A stretch of DNA of 27,548 nucleotides from Helicostylum pulchrum (GCA_025677825.1 JAIXMO010000110.1:1-27548), one strand, 5' to 3'. Counted from the first letter of the stretch, positions 1 to 10,686 are shown. Numbers and translations: made by a program. The notes: generated by a model from the letters alone, not told the origin.

Positions 1-175
1 TTCGAGTGCAAAGCTATGTTATGAAGATACTTGGTAGGAATGTTATATGCGGCATCGACGATTCTGGCTTCAAGTGTTTCAGTATTTTGAAGTTTCTGAC
101 GTTTTACGCGAGCTTTAATAAGTGCCCAAAATTGCTCAATTAGATTTAACTCGGGGGATGCCGAATTGATAGAGA
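1..175 (-). pseudogene. Tc1/mariner-like transposase C-terminal fragment (family B)
   Basis: Read on the minus strand, about 174 to 1 encodes the end of a DDE-type transposase: SPELNLIEQFWALIKAR, followed by a basic, leucine-rich tail running off the window edge. The NLIEQFW segment is the block holding the third catalytic acidic residue in Tc1/mariner DDE endonucleases. The same block (SPELNPIEQFWAIVKA) occurs at about 11316-11363, so both belong to one family. The reading frame is lost upstream of SPELN near 150-175, where sequence of a second transposase family on the opposite strand begins. No start, HTH or first two catalytic aspartates are present, so this is a relic. Confidence 0.75.
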
Positions 176-189
176 AAGAGTTCCATTCT

Positions 190-500
190 GAAGTATCAGC
201 TAAAAAAGAAAGTATAACACTCAAGAGCCCAAAAAACAAAAACCCTTAAAGAAGGGTACTACTGCTTATCATATTGTTAAATATAGAATCTGTTATGAAC
301 GTACTTGATAAAAACGAGATGAAAGGATTTTTCATTGCCATGGATAACTGTAGGGTACACCACTCCAGATTTGTTATTGACGCAATTGTGAGACGGGGAT
401 ACAAATAATTATTCATGCCACCTTACTCTCCTTTTTTAAATCCCATCGAAGAGTGCTGGCCGAAGATCAAAAGTGGCATTAGAAGAAACAGTACGTACCG
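190..500 (+). pseudogene. Tc1/mariner-like transposase fragment (family A), nonsense-interrupted
   Basis: This plus-strand stretch is a degenerate copy of the 3' half of the transposase at 23183-24348. It aligns by eye from the lysine-rich linker (GTTAYHIVK-like) through KGFFIAMDNCRVHHSRFVID to MPPYSPFLNPIEECWPKIKS. The second catalytic Asp (in AMDNCRVHH) and the third acidic residue (NPIEEC) are visible. A TAA at 406-408 replaces the codon equivalent to proline in RGYKPLFMPP. The upstream linker is frameshifted at about 235-300. The N-terminal HTH half and both terminal inverted repeats are missing. Confidence 0.8.
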
Positions 501-504
501 AACA

Positions 505-590
505 ATTTTAAGTCTCGAGACTTGATTTTTTTTAAAAAAGGACGGTTATTTTCAAGTCTACTTGACTACTTTGGACGTCCAAAGTAAAAA
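505..590. repeat. Cluster of perfect palindromes
   Basis: AAGTCTCGAGACTT (510-523) is a perfect 14-bp palindrome. TACTTTGGACGTCCAAAGTA (567-586) is a perfect 20-bp palindrome. Between them CAAGTCTACTTG (553-564) is an imperfect one. They lie directly downstream of the family A transposase fragment. Function is unknown; they could be remains of element ends or protein-binding sites. Confidence 0.6.
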
Positions 591-659
591 AGAGCTCGCT
601 GATCCAATTTATCATTTATTTATTTTTTTGGTTTCATATTTTTACAGCTAGGAACATCG

Positions 660-1425
660 AGTAACGCAAACACTTTAATTTACTTTACAATAAACTATTA
701 CTACTTACCATGCCCAAAACTAAAAAATAAGAAGTGTACTTACTTAAAGTATAAGCCCGGTAAAGAGGAAAAACGAATTCACAGAATAAACAAGCTCAAC
801 GACCAAAAACTGTTCAATACTTTGCACAAGAAGTTCCTTAAGGAAAAGTCGAGAAGCACTGAGGATACTTTATCTTTTGGAAACGGTTTCACTATTGATC
901 ATGGCGAGAACAATTATGATCCCGTTCCTGAAGATTTAGATTCCGATGAAGAAAGACCAACGACTTTCTGGGAGGAAGATCTTGACAAGTGGGTCTGCTT
1001 GTACTTGAGAGCTTTGGGACGTAGTAAGCCTAGTGCTACTTTGACCACTCCTGTTGCGATATCGGGAAACGGTTAAAGTCAGCAAAAGTAATCCTAACAG
1101 ACTCTCCGATCAAAAGAATATACCGCAGTACGGGAGAAAAAGCACAAGTAAGAAATGTGTATGTCTTGAAGGATGAATATTTAGGTAAGTTTGACTTCAA
1201 TTTGTAGAAAGCAAGCATTTTAATTATTGGGTTTTACAACCAAGTAGAAACAACATTCTAACGTTTAATATTAGTGACAATGAGAGCTTACAAAAGATAA
1301 TCGTAGATACATTGCCCTTCAACAATAAAGTAACAATATATGAACGCCAAAAACTGCTGAATGAACAGCAAACAATGAAGGCATTTGAGTGCAGGAACAG
1401 GCCTCTGCAACGCTCAAAATAATTC
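660..1425 (+). pseudogene. Decayed ORF of unknown family, probably mobile-element derived
   Basis: Three open segments on the plus strand have coding-like composition but sit in different frames. The first is open from about 707 to a TAA at 1074-1076: lysine-rich at first, then acidic with PVPEDLDSDEERPTTFWEED. The second is open to a possible donor GGTAAG at about 1184 (LTDSPIKRIYRSTGEKAQVR). The third runs from about 1205 to a TAA near 1422 (IIVDTLPFNNKVTIYERQ). Overlap of frames around 1060-1080 fits a frameshift. No ATG opens the first frame. I recognise no domain. It may have been the 5' part of the OTU-type relic downstream, but nothing in the sequence proves that. Confidence 0.35.
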
Positions 1426-1504
1426 TATTTATTTCCAAAAAAATAAAAATCAGTCTAGTGAAAGACTTAAATGTCAAGACTTCGACTAGAAAAGTTAAAC
1501 CTTG

Positions 1505-1899
1505 TTACTTTTCTTCTAAGCTTTGGACGGTAGGATATTTACGATATTTGACAGTGTGAGCTTCAAGACTTTTTAAAGAAATTAGTATTGGTTCCATGGG
1601 ATCCTCCTTGAAGCAGATCTCCAAACTCTTCAGTGCATCAATAGTTGGTACAAATTTCTTGACATTTTCATCGTTAAAAGTTACACAATATAGCATGCAT
1701 ATAGCTTGTTCCCTTGTTATGGTTATCATATTAGTACGTAGGAAAAGGTAACGAGAACCAGCGGTTGAAAAAATAGACATGAAAATAGACACGGAAAACT
1801 GAGACTGGAAAATGGACATGGAAAAGTGTCAAGTAGAAGTTTGCACATGCTGGCCATCATTAGTTCCATTCGTGGTGTATTCAGCGGTATTGAGATCGG
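1505..1899 (-). pseudogene. Possible decayed small ORF with in-frame stop
   Basis: On the minus strand an ATG at 1899 opens MTDLNTAEYTTNGTNDG and continues for 24 codons to a TGA near 1827. The same frame then stays open for more than 100 codons to a TAA at 1505-1507, including FVPTIDALKSLEICFKED. The middle part (FSMSIFQSQFSVSIFMSIF) is a degenerate short tandem repeat at DNA level. The downstream part has ordinary protein composition. No domain recognised. It could equally be an unrelated open frame. Confidence 0.25.
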
Positions 1900-2470
1900 T
1901 CATTCTGATGATTTTTTTTTAAGTTGTAGAATGTCGGAGGTGTTTCCTTTTTAAGAAGATATTTCTCTATCCCACTAATTACAGAAACGACTGGTGTCAG
2001 ACCAAGGCTAATAAAGTAGTAGTAATAAAAAATTTGTAATATATTCTGTCTCAAACTTCGAACTTGCTTTTATATCTACTATGTATTTAATACTATGTAC
2101 GGTATTGAAATCTCTTAAATAATCCCTATTATAAATGCTTTTATAACGACAAAGCCAATTTTATTGAGATATTAAGACAGTTTTATATCAGTATATTTTT
2201 AAAACCAATCCAAAGTCATTGATTCTGGGTGATCTGTTAAATATATTAACGTCCACCTCTTCACCAACTAATCTAGTTGTGAAGGAGAGGAGGGAGGACA
2301 CGCCCACCTCATAAACTATAGAAATCACAACAAGTATATCCTTATCTATATTAAAAGCCTCTACAGAGAGATAAACGAGAGGTTTACCTATACTTTCGGA
2401 TATACTTTCCAAACCAATTTGTACCGTCAAGTTTTAAACTATCAAGTGTTTTAAGCTTATAGTCTTCTAG
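1900..2470. other. AT-rich spacer, no supported gene
   Basis: Between the minus-strand ORF and the first OTU-relic exon the sequence is AT-rich. A minus-strand open frame at 2188-2430 (80 codons) has no ATG-anchored context or recognisable motif and is not called as a gene. Confidence 0.5.
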
Positions 2471-3897
2471 ACTTTGAAGACAACGATAGTAATGATATTA
2501 CTTCAAACGGCGCAAATGCAGAATATGCAAGTGATGAGGATCAAAATGGTAAGTTTATAAAAAAAATGGGCGGGACTGATAGATGTTTCTTATTTTTCGG
2601 AGGGTATCCCTTTGTACTATTCGATTATAAAAAAAGATAAATAAAGTAAAACCTATTCATCGTATTTAATAAATTGAAATAAGAAAAATTATGTTTTTAT
2701 TATGTCGGTTAATTGTATTTTTTTTTTACCGAAATCATTCAACGATAAAATTAAAAAAAAAACAATTACGAGCACTAGCTCCATATCGATAACTAATAAT
2801 GTAATTTTTATTATAAAAGTATGTGACGCTAACCTTACAACAGATGTAGCTGATGAAGTTGTTTTGGAACAAGAAGGTAATTAAATAGTGTAGTTATAAA
2901 AACTAACAACTAATACTGTATTCATTATATCAAAACTATAGTGTCCAGTGAAATCCCGATATGATCAACAAGGATCGATTATTGCTTCGTGTTGAGAAGC
3001 TTCTGCATGGAATGTTAACCAAAATTTCTGCTTTAAAAACACAGCAAGAGATATCAGATGTAATCAAAGCACTTGAGTTGGCTAAGTCTTTCATAGTGGC
3101 ACTGAAGCCTAGGAAAAGACTAAGAAATCCGATGGATGCATTGAAGTTGAAAAACATTTTTCTCGTTACGATAGGTAATTCGATTTCAGTAACTAATATT
3201 ACTGCTTTGAAACCAAAATATATATATATATATATATAAAGTCGAAACTTACCGTTATCCTAAGACGGATGCAGTATTTAGTTGGACAGGTATCACGCCT
3301 ATCGATGCTATTGCTGTTATTCACGGTTTTGCCTGGCTTTTTTTTTTTTTTTTTCACAGTATAGGTACTGACGGCAATTGCGGCTTTCGTGCCATCAGTT
3401 TTGATATTTACAAGGACCAAAGTAGATGTCTAAAAGTCAAGTATGACGTGTTTGAAACGTACCTGAAGTATTGTGATACATTTTACAATCCTGTTATAGA
3501 AAATACAGTAGAATATGAAAAAGCTAAAAAGATAAAAAGGTTCCTTTGCGGTTCAGTACGTTTTCTTGCCCCCAGGTCGCCGCAGATACGTACCAACGAC
3601 CTGTAATCATTTTGAGCTACGTAGAAAATATGTTGAAGACTGGGGAAATCAGAATCAACTATGAACCTAGAGTATTTTTCCCGTTGGTTCACTTGGATTT
3701 AATAAATGCTGAACACCCCCATTACGCTCCTTCTAGCACATGATTATTTCTACTATGTCGAATTCAAGCTTACACCTACTGGTCGTTTGAAGAAATTCAT
3801 AAAGCCAGTACTTAATATGAACCACGAGCAATTATTTCGCTCAAATCCTGACATATGTAAAGAAAATTATGTTGTTCTTTATTATAGTTGTAAATAG
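2471..3897 (+). pseudogene. Decayed multi-exon gene with OTU-type cysteine-protease domain
   Basis: Exon-like blocks with kept splice phases are visible: 2471-2548 (acidic, ends G|GTAAGT), 2844-2876 (DVADEVVLEQE), 2942-3174, and 3242 onward (VETYRYPKTDAVFSWTG). After a T-rich tract ending CACAG (about 3356), the frame reads IGTDGNCGFRAISFDIY. This matches the catalytic-cysteine block DGNCxFRA of OTU proteases. Downstream, QVAADTYQRPVIILSYVE (3574 on) and a His-containing block HDYFYYVEFK (about 3739) fit the rest of an OTU fold. The frame breaks near 2958, near 3560-3600 and near 3700-3740, and a TGA sits just upstream of the 2961 ATG. OTU domains remove ubiquitin; they also occur in some eukaryotic mobile-element ORFs, the likelier origin here given the neighbours. 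Confidence 0.6.
3218..3238. repeat. (AT)n microsatellite in an intron-like spacer
   Basis: About ten AT units occur just before an acceptor-like AAAG at 3241, inside the putative intron of the OTU-type relic. Confidence 0.9.
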
Positions 3898-4614
3898 ACG
3901 ATCCTTCTTATAGTTATGTCCCTTTTTACGTTTATTTTATGTCATTTTACACTTATTTTCATATGCCCATTTACGTTCATTTTTATATTCCTTCCTTTAA
4001 AATGTTATCTTTGATTAGCTGCAGCTAAAGTAATGACATCTTCGTATTTTTCTAATACATGCTTGCAAAGAAGACGGCAATTTCTTCTCAATATGCAACA
4101 GAGGGTTGCTAAGCGATGAAATATTGGAAAGGGATACAGTCTAAATCAAATTATAACTGAAATAGAGGTTCGTGTAATTGACAATCATCTTATAAAGGCT
4201 ACTTAAACTGTCTAGCTACATAGTCAGTTGCGTTTTTGGGCAAGATAGTTAAACAAACATGTACGAGAGTAACGCTTGCGGAATGGTATGATATACATTT
4301 CGATCCATCCGCGTTTATACGAAAAAAGATGTCATCTTAAGTATCTCGTCTTTCACTGAAAATTTATTTCTTCTTTATGCATATAGTACAAGCGTTACGT
4401 TACTATTCGACAAAAATTAATCACTACAACCAACGTCTTTCAAACATCTTACGATTACATCCAACACTGTTCAAGCAGCAGTGTAAAAGACACTCCGACA
4501 AAATTAGCCTTTGGTCCAATCACTGCAAATACATATATTTTTGGTTCATTTTTCTTTTTTAATTTATTCTTTTTTTTTTTATTATTAACATCATAAAAGC
4601 ATCCCATTTGTAAT
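3898..4614. other. Intergenic stretch upstream of the PAN1-like gene
   Basis: No convincing gene. Short open stretches on the plus strand (for example AAAKVMTSSYFSNTCLQRRR at about 4019, and VTLAEWYDIHFDPSAFIRKK at about 4268) have coding-like composition but end in stops after 20-40 codons. They may be remains of the upstream relic. The last 60 bases before the ATG at 4615 are T-rich, as expected for a fungal leader. Confidence 0.5.
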
Positions 4615-6935
4615 ATGGCCGGACCATCAAAGGGTACACTTATAAAAGTTTTCGACAAAAAAAAAAGCAAAGCTAATGCAATATATAGGAATTCGTTTGA
4701 GTTTTTTAGCTCAAGCCGATCAAAACAAGTACGAGATGGTTTTTACTCAAGCTGCTGGAGGAAACACTATCTTGACTGGTAAAAAACGAAAAAGAGGGAA
4801 AAAAAAATATGAAACAAAAAAACTTATTTTTATTATTACAGCTAATGCAGCAAGAGAAGTACTTTCAAGGTCAAACATTGGTGATGATAATCTAGCTCGC
4901 ATTTGGTACTCTTTTTTTTTTCAGCTGTATTCAATAAAACAAACTAACACCCAGCTTTTTTTTTCTACCAGGGATTTGTCTAACGTTACTCAACAACCAC
5001 AACTTACTTTTCCCGAGTTCGCTTTAGCCATGTATTTGACCTCAATGAAAATGACAGGAAGCGAAATCCCTGCTTGTTTACCTGAAGAAGTGCGTAACGA
5101 AATCCGTAACGCTGTTATGACAGTACAGGGACAACCTCAAAATCAATCGGTAGTGCCTTTATCTCAACAACCAACTGGTATGCCATCTTTCTCAACCCCC
5201 AATTTTTCGTCACAACCTTCTACACCAAATAGTAACAATTCAACGCAAACCCCTATGATGACTGGTGCTACTCCTATGATGACTGGTAATTTGCATAGCG
5301 CTATGCCGACAGGTATGCTTGGAAATACTATGGATTTCACGAATAGAATGATGCCACATACTGGTAATTACACTGCACCTTCAGGTTTTGCAAGTCTATC
5401 AAAGGACATTAAAATTCCTTGGGCTGTAACAAGCGAAGAAAAGAAGCAATATACAAAGATCTTTAAAGCTTGGGATACAGAAAAAAAGGGTACATTATCT
5501 GGAGATAAAGCGAAAGAGATATTTTCTCAATCTGGGTTACCACAGAATGTACTTATGCAAATTTGGTAATATTGCCTTCCCTCTTCAATTACACGTGTGA
5601 AGAAACTAATTTTTTTTTTTTTTTTGTAAATGTAGGAACTTATCAGACCCAAATAATCAAGGAAAATTAAATGTAGATGAATTCTCTGTAGCAATGCACC
5701 TTATTTATCGAAAATTAAATGGATATAATGTACCAGAGACATTACCTGCCGAATTAATTCCTCCTTCTACGCGAGACTTGCACGATAGTGTTAGTAAATT
5801 GAAAAAGACAATTTTAGAAGATATCGCCAAAAAGAAATTTATTTCAAATTTCAGCTCTCGACCTACTGATTCACTTTCTCCTCCTACATCACAATATAGA
5901 TCTAGATCCGTTAGTCCATCACGTCCAGCTGTTAAAAAAAATGAGGATAAGGATACGGAAGTAGGGTATGTCTCTAGTGCACGTCGTATGGGTCCTGATA
6001 GAAACCGTAACCGTGATATCAAGTCTTCTTCTTCCTCCTCTTCTTCTTCGATCACATCAAGTTATGGGTACCGTGGTAAAGCTACTCGTATATTTGATTT
6101 AAGAAAAGAAATCGAAGAAAATAAAAAGTATATAAAGAAATTGGAAGAAGACTCTGTACAAAAAGTTGCTACACCTTATAAACAATTATCTGCTATGGAT
6201 AAAAGAGATATTGATGATTTAAAGGATAGAGTGAAAGAATTACAAATTGAGATTTCAAAGACAGGTAGTGAACAAGGTTATGATGCTTGGAATACATATA
6301 TTGAAAAGACTGCCGAGTTGTCAAGTTTGGCGGAACAAGAGAAATCTTTAGAGGCTGAAATTCAGTACATGTTGGATAATACCTTACGAGGTCTATTAGC
6401 CCAAGTAGATGAAACCGAAAATGATTTAAAACAAAAGAAATTACAGGCTTTGGAAAAGAAGGCTTCTTCTGCGGGCTCTGCAACTGACGCACCTTTAAAT
6501 ATTATTGGAACAGGTCCTAACGGTGAAGTCACCGAGAGTGATAGAATTCGTGCTAAAGCAAAGGCGATGGTGGCTGCTCGTATGGGTAAAATTACTGGTA
6601 AGAGTTCTGGTACCTCGATCAATATGAAGGCTGAAAAGGAAAAAATTGAGGAAGAACGAGAAGAGTTTAAAATGTATACGGAATCAATCGCAGATAGTTT
6701 AAGGGAAATTGAAGAAACTGTCAAGGCTATTCATTTGGAGACAAGTATGATTGGATTAGATATTAGAAAACAAGATCAAGATCAAAAGAAGATTGAAGAA
6801 CGTGGTCGATTTGAACACGGCCAAAATGTTGCTAATGATCTCAAGGAATTTATTGCTCAGTTATCTTATGATGCTGCTTTAGCTAAAGCGCCTGAAGTTG
6901 ACCCTTCTTTTGAATCTAGATTTCCTTCATTTTAA
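4615..6935 (+). CDS. PAN1-like EH-domain endocytic/actin adaptor (688 aa, 5 exons)
   Basis: Exons 4615-4633, 4689-4778, 4842-4905, 4972-5565 and 5636-6935 join in phase; introns are 55-70 nt with GT..AG ends, and TGG codons are split at two junctions. Residues 7-100 form a first EH domain (FPEFALAMYL). Residues 205-303 form a second, with an EF-hand loop DPNNQGKLNVDE starting at residue 260. EH domains bind NPF peptides; PAN1 couples coat proteins to actin at endocytic sites. The linker is rich in PTG/MTG, and LSQQPTG (121-127) fits the LxxQxTG site of Ark1/Prk1 kinases in yeast Pan1. A serine run and Lys/Glu-rich coiled coils (about 405-537 and 586-645) follow. The C-terminus ends at FPSF without the proline-rich, WH2-like tail of yeast Pan1. 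An Eps15/Ede1 relative is the alternative; two EH domains favour PAN1. Confidence 0.88.
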
Positions 6936-7005
6936 AATATATATATACAATATAACAAACTACTACTTTATAATGGTCTTTTTTTTTTAAAAAAAATATA
7001 CATCT

Positions 7006-8584
7006 TTAATAGAGTATTTTTGTAGAGTATTTCTGGATATCTGGGTCTTCAATAAATCTTTGCATTGAGTCTGCATCCATTTGTAACTGAACATCGTACA
7101 TGGGGCCTTTTGTATCGTCACCTCTACCAAATAAAATCAAACACCCGTTACCACCAAATGTAATATATCCTCTTGTACGATCAGGACGTCCAAATCCGAA
7201 ATCTAGTCTCCAAAATGGTAAGGTGGATAAGTCACTTGTAGTAGACTGAACACTTGAGTTCGGCTGATACGTAAGATAATTCACCGTCATATCCTCATGA
7301 ATTGTATACAACTTACTGACTCCATGAAACAGTTCCAATTTAACGTTAGACATACTTTGACGTACTGTCACTGCCGTATTAACTAACTTTGTTTGGGCCA
7401 GATCTTGTTGAGTTGTCGAAATTGTATGAGATCTGACGTGAGATTTTCAGTATAAATTTATACATTTGCTTTTATATATATACTTACATCATCCAGTTTC
7501 CAAAATAATAATCCATATCTTTATTATACTTCATTTTGGTACGTCCATTAACAGACATGATCATTTTAATAGCCTCTCCTTTTTTGACATTACGACTCTT
7601 TGCAATCGACCTTAACAACATGGCTAGTAAAGAATCTTTGGTAGAGACCCAATTCTTATTAGCGACCATCTCAGGTGTATGAGCATCTTTTTTACATAGT
7701 CGTAAACTATCCGAATGAAATTCTAAAATAATGCTTTTGAGTGGCAAAGGTCCGTTCGGTGAAGTACGAGAATATTTAGATTGGTTAGGGTCCATACGTA
7801 CCACATGTGTTGTGTCTTCTCGAGTTACTCGATGCTCCTCGCGATAGTGAGAAAGTGCTTCGTCTGTCACAATTGTGTTGGGAGGACAGGATACAAGATC
7901 TCGTCTAAATAACGCTTTGGCATAATCTACGCATCTGGTCTTTTTACTCCAGGCGTCGAGAAAGAAACAAATCGAATACATGTCTGCTACTTTATGAAGC
8001 ACCATAATTCCAAGTGCTACACCGCCATCTTGAAAACGAGTTATCTGTACTGCTAGTAATGGGTCTTGTGCGTCACAGTAAAAGTGGATAGGGAATAGGC
8101 GGTGGTAGTCCATTTGGTTAGGAAGGTATCCATTTTCCTTGAATTTTTCTAATTCGCCTAGATATTCTGCTTCCTATTTTACGTATATAAAAGAAGGAAA
8201 GAGAGTAACAGACAAAAAAAAAATGGCTTTAATTCTCAAACTAAATAGTAAAAAGTATACCATTTTTTCTTTATTAATTACTTGAAATAAGACGCCTTCA
8301 TCGCAATTATCAATTTCGTCTCTACCGTTTCCAATATCTATTAATCTACCAGCCAAAGGATAAAAATCCACAAGCACGGTAGCTAGTGAAGTTGTTAAAG
8401 CGTTGGTATTCATGAAGTCAGGGTCCTTGCTATCGTTCGTATAGAACAATAGCAACGGAGTATAAGATTTAAACATGACGATATCCCAATCAGAAAGTGG
8501 TGTACGTCGCTTTTGAGGTGGCGTCGTGACTGAAGGAGATACCCATGTTCGATTTGTAACCTGTACACGTGGTTGAGGTGTCAT
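7006..8584 (-). CDS. BAHD-type acyltransferase (478 aa, 3 exons)
   Basis: Minus-strand exons 8261-8584, 7488-8173 and 7006-7432 join in phase (introns 87 and 55 nt). The product has the two hallmarks of the PF02458-type transferase/BAHD superfamily. HKVAD at residues 168-172 is the catalytic HxxxD motif. DFGFG at 413-417 matches the structural DFGWG motif near the C-terminus. YFGNWMI at the exon 2/3 junction fits the conserved YFGN block. These enzymes move an acyl group from acyl-CoA to a hydroxyl or amine; in fungi the family includes trichothecene 3-O-acetyltransferases. The acceptor here cannot be predicted. Length is normal for the family (about 430-500 aa). No signal peptide or membrane segment is seen, so a cytosolic location is likely. 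The gene lies 168 bp downstream of the esterase gene in the same orientation. Confidence 0.88.
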
Positions 8585-8650
8585 AACTAGCTTTTTAAAT
8601 AACTCTAGTAAAAGGGAACAAAAAAAATTGCCGTAGACTTCTTTTAGGAT

Positions 8651-8660
8651 TTTATATATA
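8651..8660 (-). promoter_or_regulatory. TATA-like box for the acyltransferase gene
   Basis: On the minus strand TATATATAAA lies 67-76 nt upstream of the ATG at 8584, inside the 168-bp gap to the esterase stop codon. Position suits a TATA element with a short leader. AT-rich background lowers its specificity. Confidence 0.4.
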
Positions 8661-8752
8661 ATTGTTTTTAAAAAACTAGCTTGTTTTGTAATGACATAAC
8701 AAACATCTAAAAATGTTTATTTTTTTCGTTAAGCAGTAATATAAAAAAAAAC

Positions 8753-9791
8753 CTAAATTTCCGTTGGTTTCTTTGCTAATAATGGAAATTGAAGAGCTTC
8801 CAAAGTATTGTCAACAGTTAACAAGTCGCGCCAGTAAGGGAGTTCGTAACCTACAGCATCTGGATGAATCTCAGGGTATTTCTCAGTAATAGTTCTTAAA
8901 AGAAGATTGTATAATTCCTACAACAACAACAAAAAATTATGAATTTTCCCTAAATACGCATATCTGTATATCTACCTTGTATCCATTTGCGTTCAAGTGA
9001 AGTCCATCCAGAAGAAACTCTGACAAGTCTCGATCATCGCGTCCAACCTTATCCATAATCTCGCTCCAAATGTCAGCTACAGGTGTACCAGTCTCTCTAC
9101 CGACTTCCTTAATACACTCAGCATAAGCACGAGCAGCTTCATTAGTACGGTTCAGTTTGTTGCCATTGTTTTCACACTGCTTTCTCCACTGCTCCTCGTT
9201 AATAGGAGGAGGCGTGATCAAAATGAGTCTCATTTTAGGGTTGTAAAGAGGAGAGCCGGGATTTTTAACCAAATCGATCATGGCCTTTGTATTGGACTTG
9301 AACCTGTCCAAAGGAACATGTTGAGGAGAAAAAGGGAGTGCAGCATCGTTAGCTCCAAAAAAGATGGTCATTAAAGGAATTGAACTAGCTGTTTCTTTTT
9401 GCTCCTTGATGGAAGGTAATAACTGCTTCAAGATGGGTAAGGCCCAATCGGTATTGTAACCAGAGAAACCTCGATTAAGAACGTCTAACTTTCGAACATA
9501 AATCTAATAACAATGTCTTTAGTATTTTTTTTTTAACTTTTTTTTTTATGTGAAATAAGTTTACGTTTGCTAAAAGTGCACCAAAACCACAAAGTTCAGG
9601 ATTAAAACTAAACTATTTTTTTTTACATGTTAGTAAAGGTTAATGGCCCATCATTATCGTAAACGTACCTGAGTAATAGAGTCCTAAAAGAAAAGAGGGG
9701 AGGGGGGTGAGTTTTACATTATCTAGAATAGAAACAAAAGGTATCTTACTCCAAATAAAATAATTTGGTTGTATGGGTGTGTAGAGGACAT
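8753..9791 (-). CDS. IAH1: IAH1-type SGNH-family esterase (265 aa, 5 exons)
   Basis: Minus-strand exons 9750-9791, 9669-9683 (15 nt), 9565-9612, 8976-9503 and 8753-8917 join in phase. The protein starts MSSTHPYNQIILFGDSITQ. Family blocks are all present: GDS with nucleophile Ser16, the Gly of RGFSGYN (46-52), GAND at 85-88, and DGLH with Asp201 and His204. The order and spacing match yeast isoamyl-acetate-hydrolysing esterase Iah1 (238 aa), which cleaves acetate esters of alcohols. No signal peptide is seen, so a cytosolic enzyme is expected. The GDS block is split between exon 1 (up to Gly14) and the 15-nt exon 2, so a single-frame ORF search misses the catalytic serine. The neighbour downstream is an acyltransferase; opposing activities on esters are possible but unproven. 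Confidence 0.9.
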
Positions 9792-10283
9792 AGTTTGGTT
9801 AAAAGCAAACTAATAATCTTTGTTTTTAAAAATTATGTGTAACAAGTTTTTGCCGCTTAATAAAAAAAACAGAGACAACATGTGAATACACTTTCATGCA
9901 TAAACAACCATGCTTTGCAAAAAGACTCTTCCATTAAAAAACGAGATACATACACTCACAGTAAAAACAACAACACCACTCTGTAAATAGATGAGCCAAT
10001 ATGTAAAATAAAGAATTTGAAGGCTATTATTAATTTAAAACTTTATTTTAGGCTGAAAAGTCGCAAACTTAAAATACACCTTCCTTTCTTATTTTTTATT
10101 GATCTTGTATTGGTCAATCATCAGCTTTCAAAAACTTCGCATCGTTTTAGGACTTTTCAACTTCGATTCTTGCAATTATTTTGTCCCATTTGCTCCATGG
10201 TCAACCAAGCCAATTTCTACATAACCTAACCGAAGAAAGGTGCTTGAAGGTGAGATCGGAACAGTCTTCGTTGGCTTGACGTA
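9792..10283. other. Intergenic stretch, no supported gene
   Basis: This includes the promoter side of the esterase gene (minus strand). Plus-strand frame 10017-10229 is open but starts at a non-ATG codon and shows no motif. Nothing else recognised. Confidence 0.5.
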
Positions 10284-10686
10284 CTAATTGTTGGTTGGTA
10301 CCAAGTTAAGCTCTCGTTGTGAATTTGTATTGTTACTGGAGGCACTACTTTGACAGTCACTGTAAAGCTATATTAGTAAAGCAGCGTTAACGTCTCTGTT
10401 CCAATACTAAGAAAATATATTGGCGTAAGTATAAATGTATTTTTAAACTAAAGGGTTATATTACGTCCCAGCTTGACATTGGCGGCACAGCTTCAAAGGA
10501 TAAATATCACGACGTTGTCCTACAAAAGTTAATAAAAGTCAGCACTAGTTTATTGTAAACGCCAATAAGTGAAAAAAAGCCTTTACTTGGACGAACTCTT
10601 TCAGGACATTCACTGGTTTTGTGCAAGACGTGGTTTTCTTCATTAAAGCATTTTATCACTGCTTTTTTTTTCGCTGGGGTGACCAT
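10284..10686 (-). CDS. Candidate small Cys/His-rich protein (76 aa, 3 exons), unrecognised
   Basis: A hand-built minus-strand model has exons 10587-10686, 10465-10519 and 10284-10359 with GT..AG introns of 67 and 105 nt; the exons sum to 77 codons in one frame. The product begins MVTPAKKKAVIKCFNEENHV and holds C-x5-H-x2-H-x4-C (CFNEENHVLHKTSEC), then LCRQC, a layout suggesting metal binding. The tail is Ser/Asn-rich. An acceptor just upstream (TTATAG at about 10725) and a further donor GAAG|GTATGT at about 10826 hint at an earlier exon reading CFE, so the true start may lie beyond 10686. I could not find an upstream exon that joins in phase. It could be a relic of a larger gene. No family assigned. 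Confidence 0.35.

Noticed and set aside
2188..2430. Minus-strand 80-codon frame
   Set aside because: No domain, no splice context, and it lies in a relic-filled spacer; insufficient support.
5705..6055. Minus-strand 116-codon frame opposite the PAN1-like gene
   Set aside because: Shadow of the serine-rich coding region; poly-Glu is the antisense of the serine run.
6193..6724. Two minus-strand frames opposite the PAN1-like coiled coil
   Set aside because: Antisense shadows of a confidently assigned exon; no motifs or splice context.
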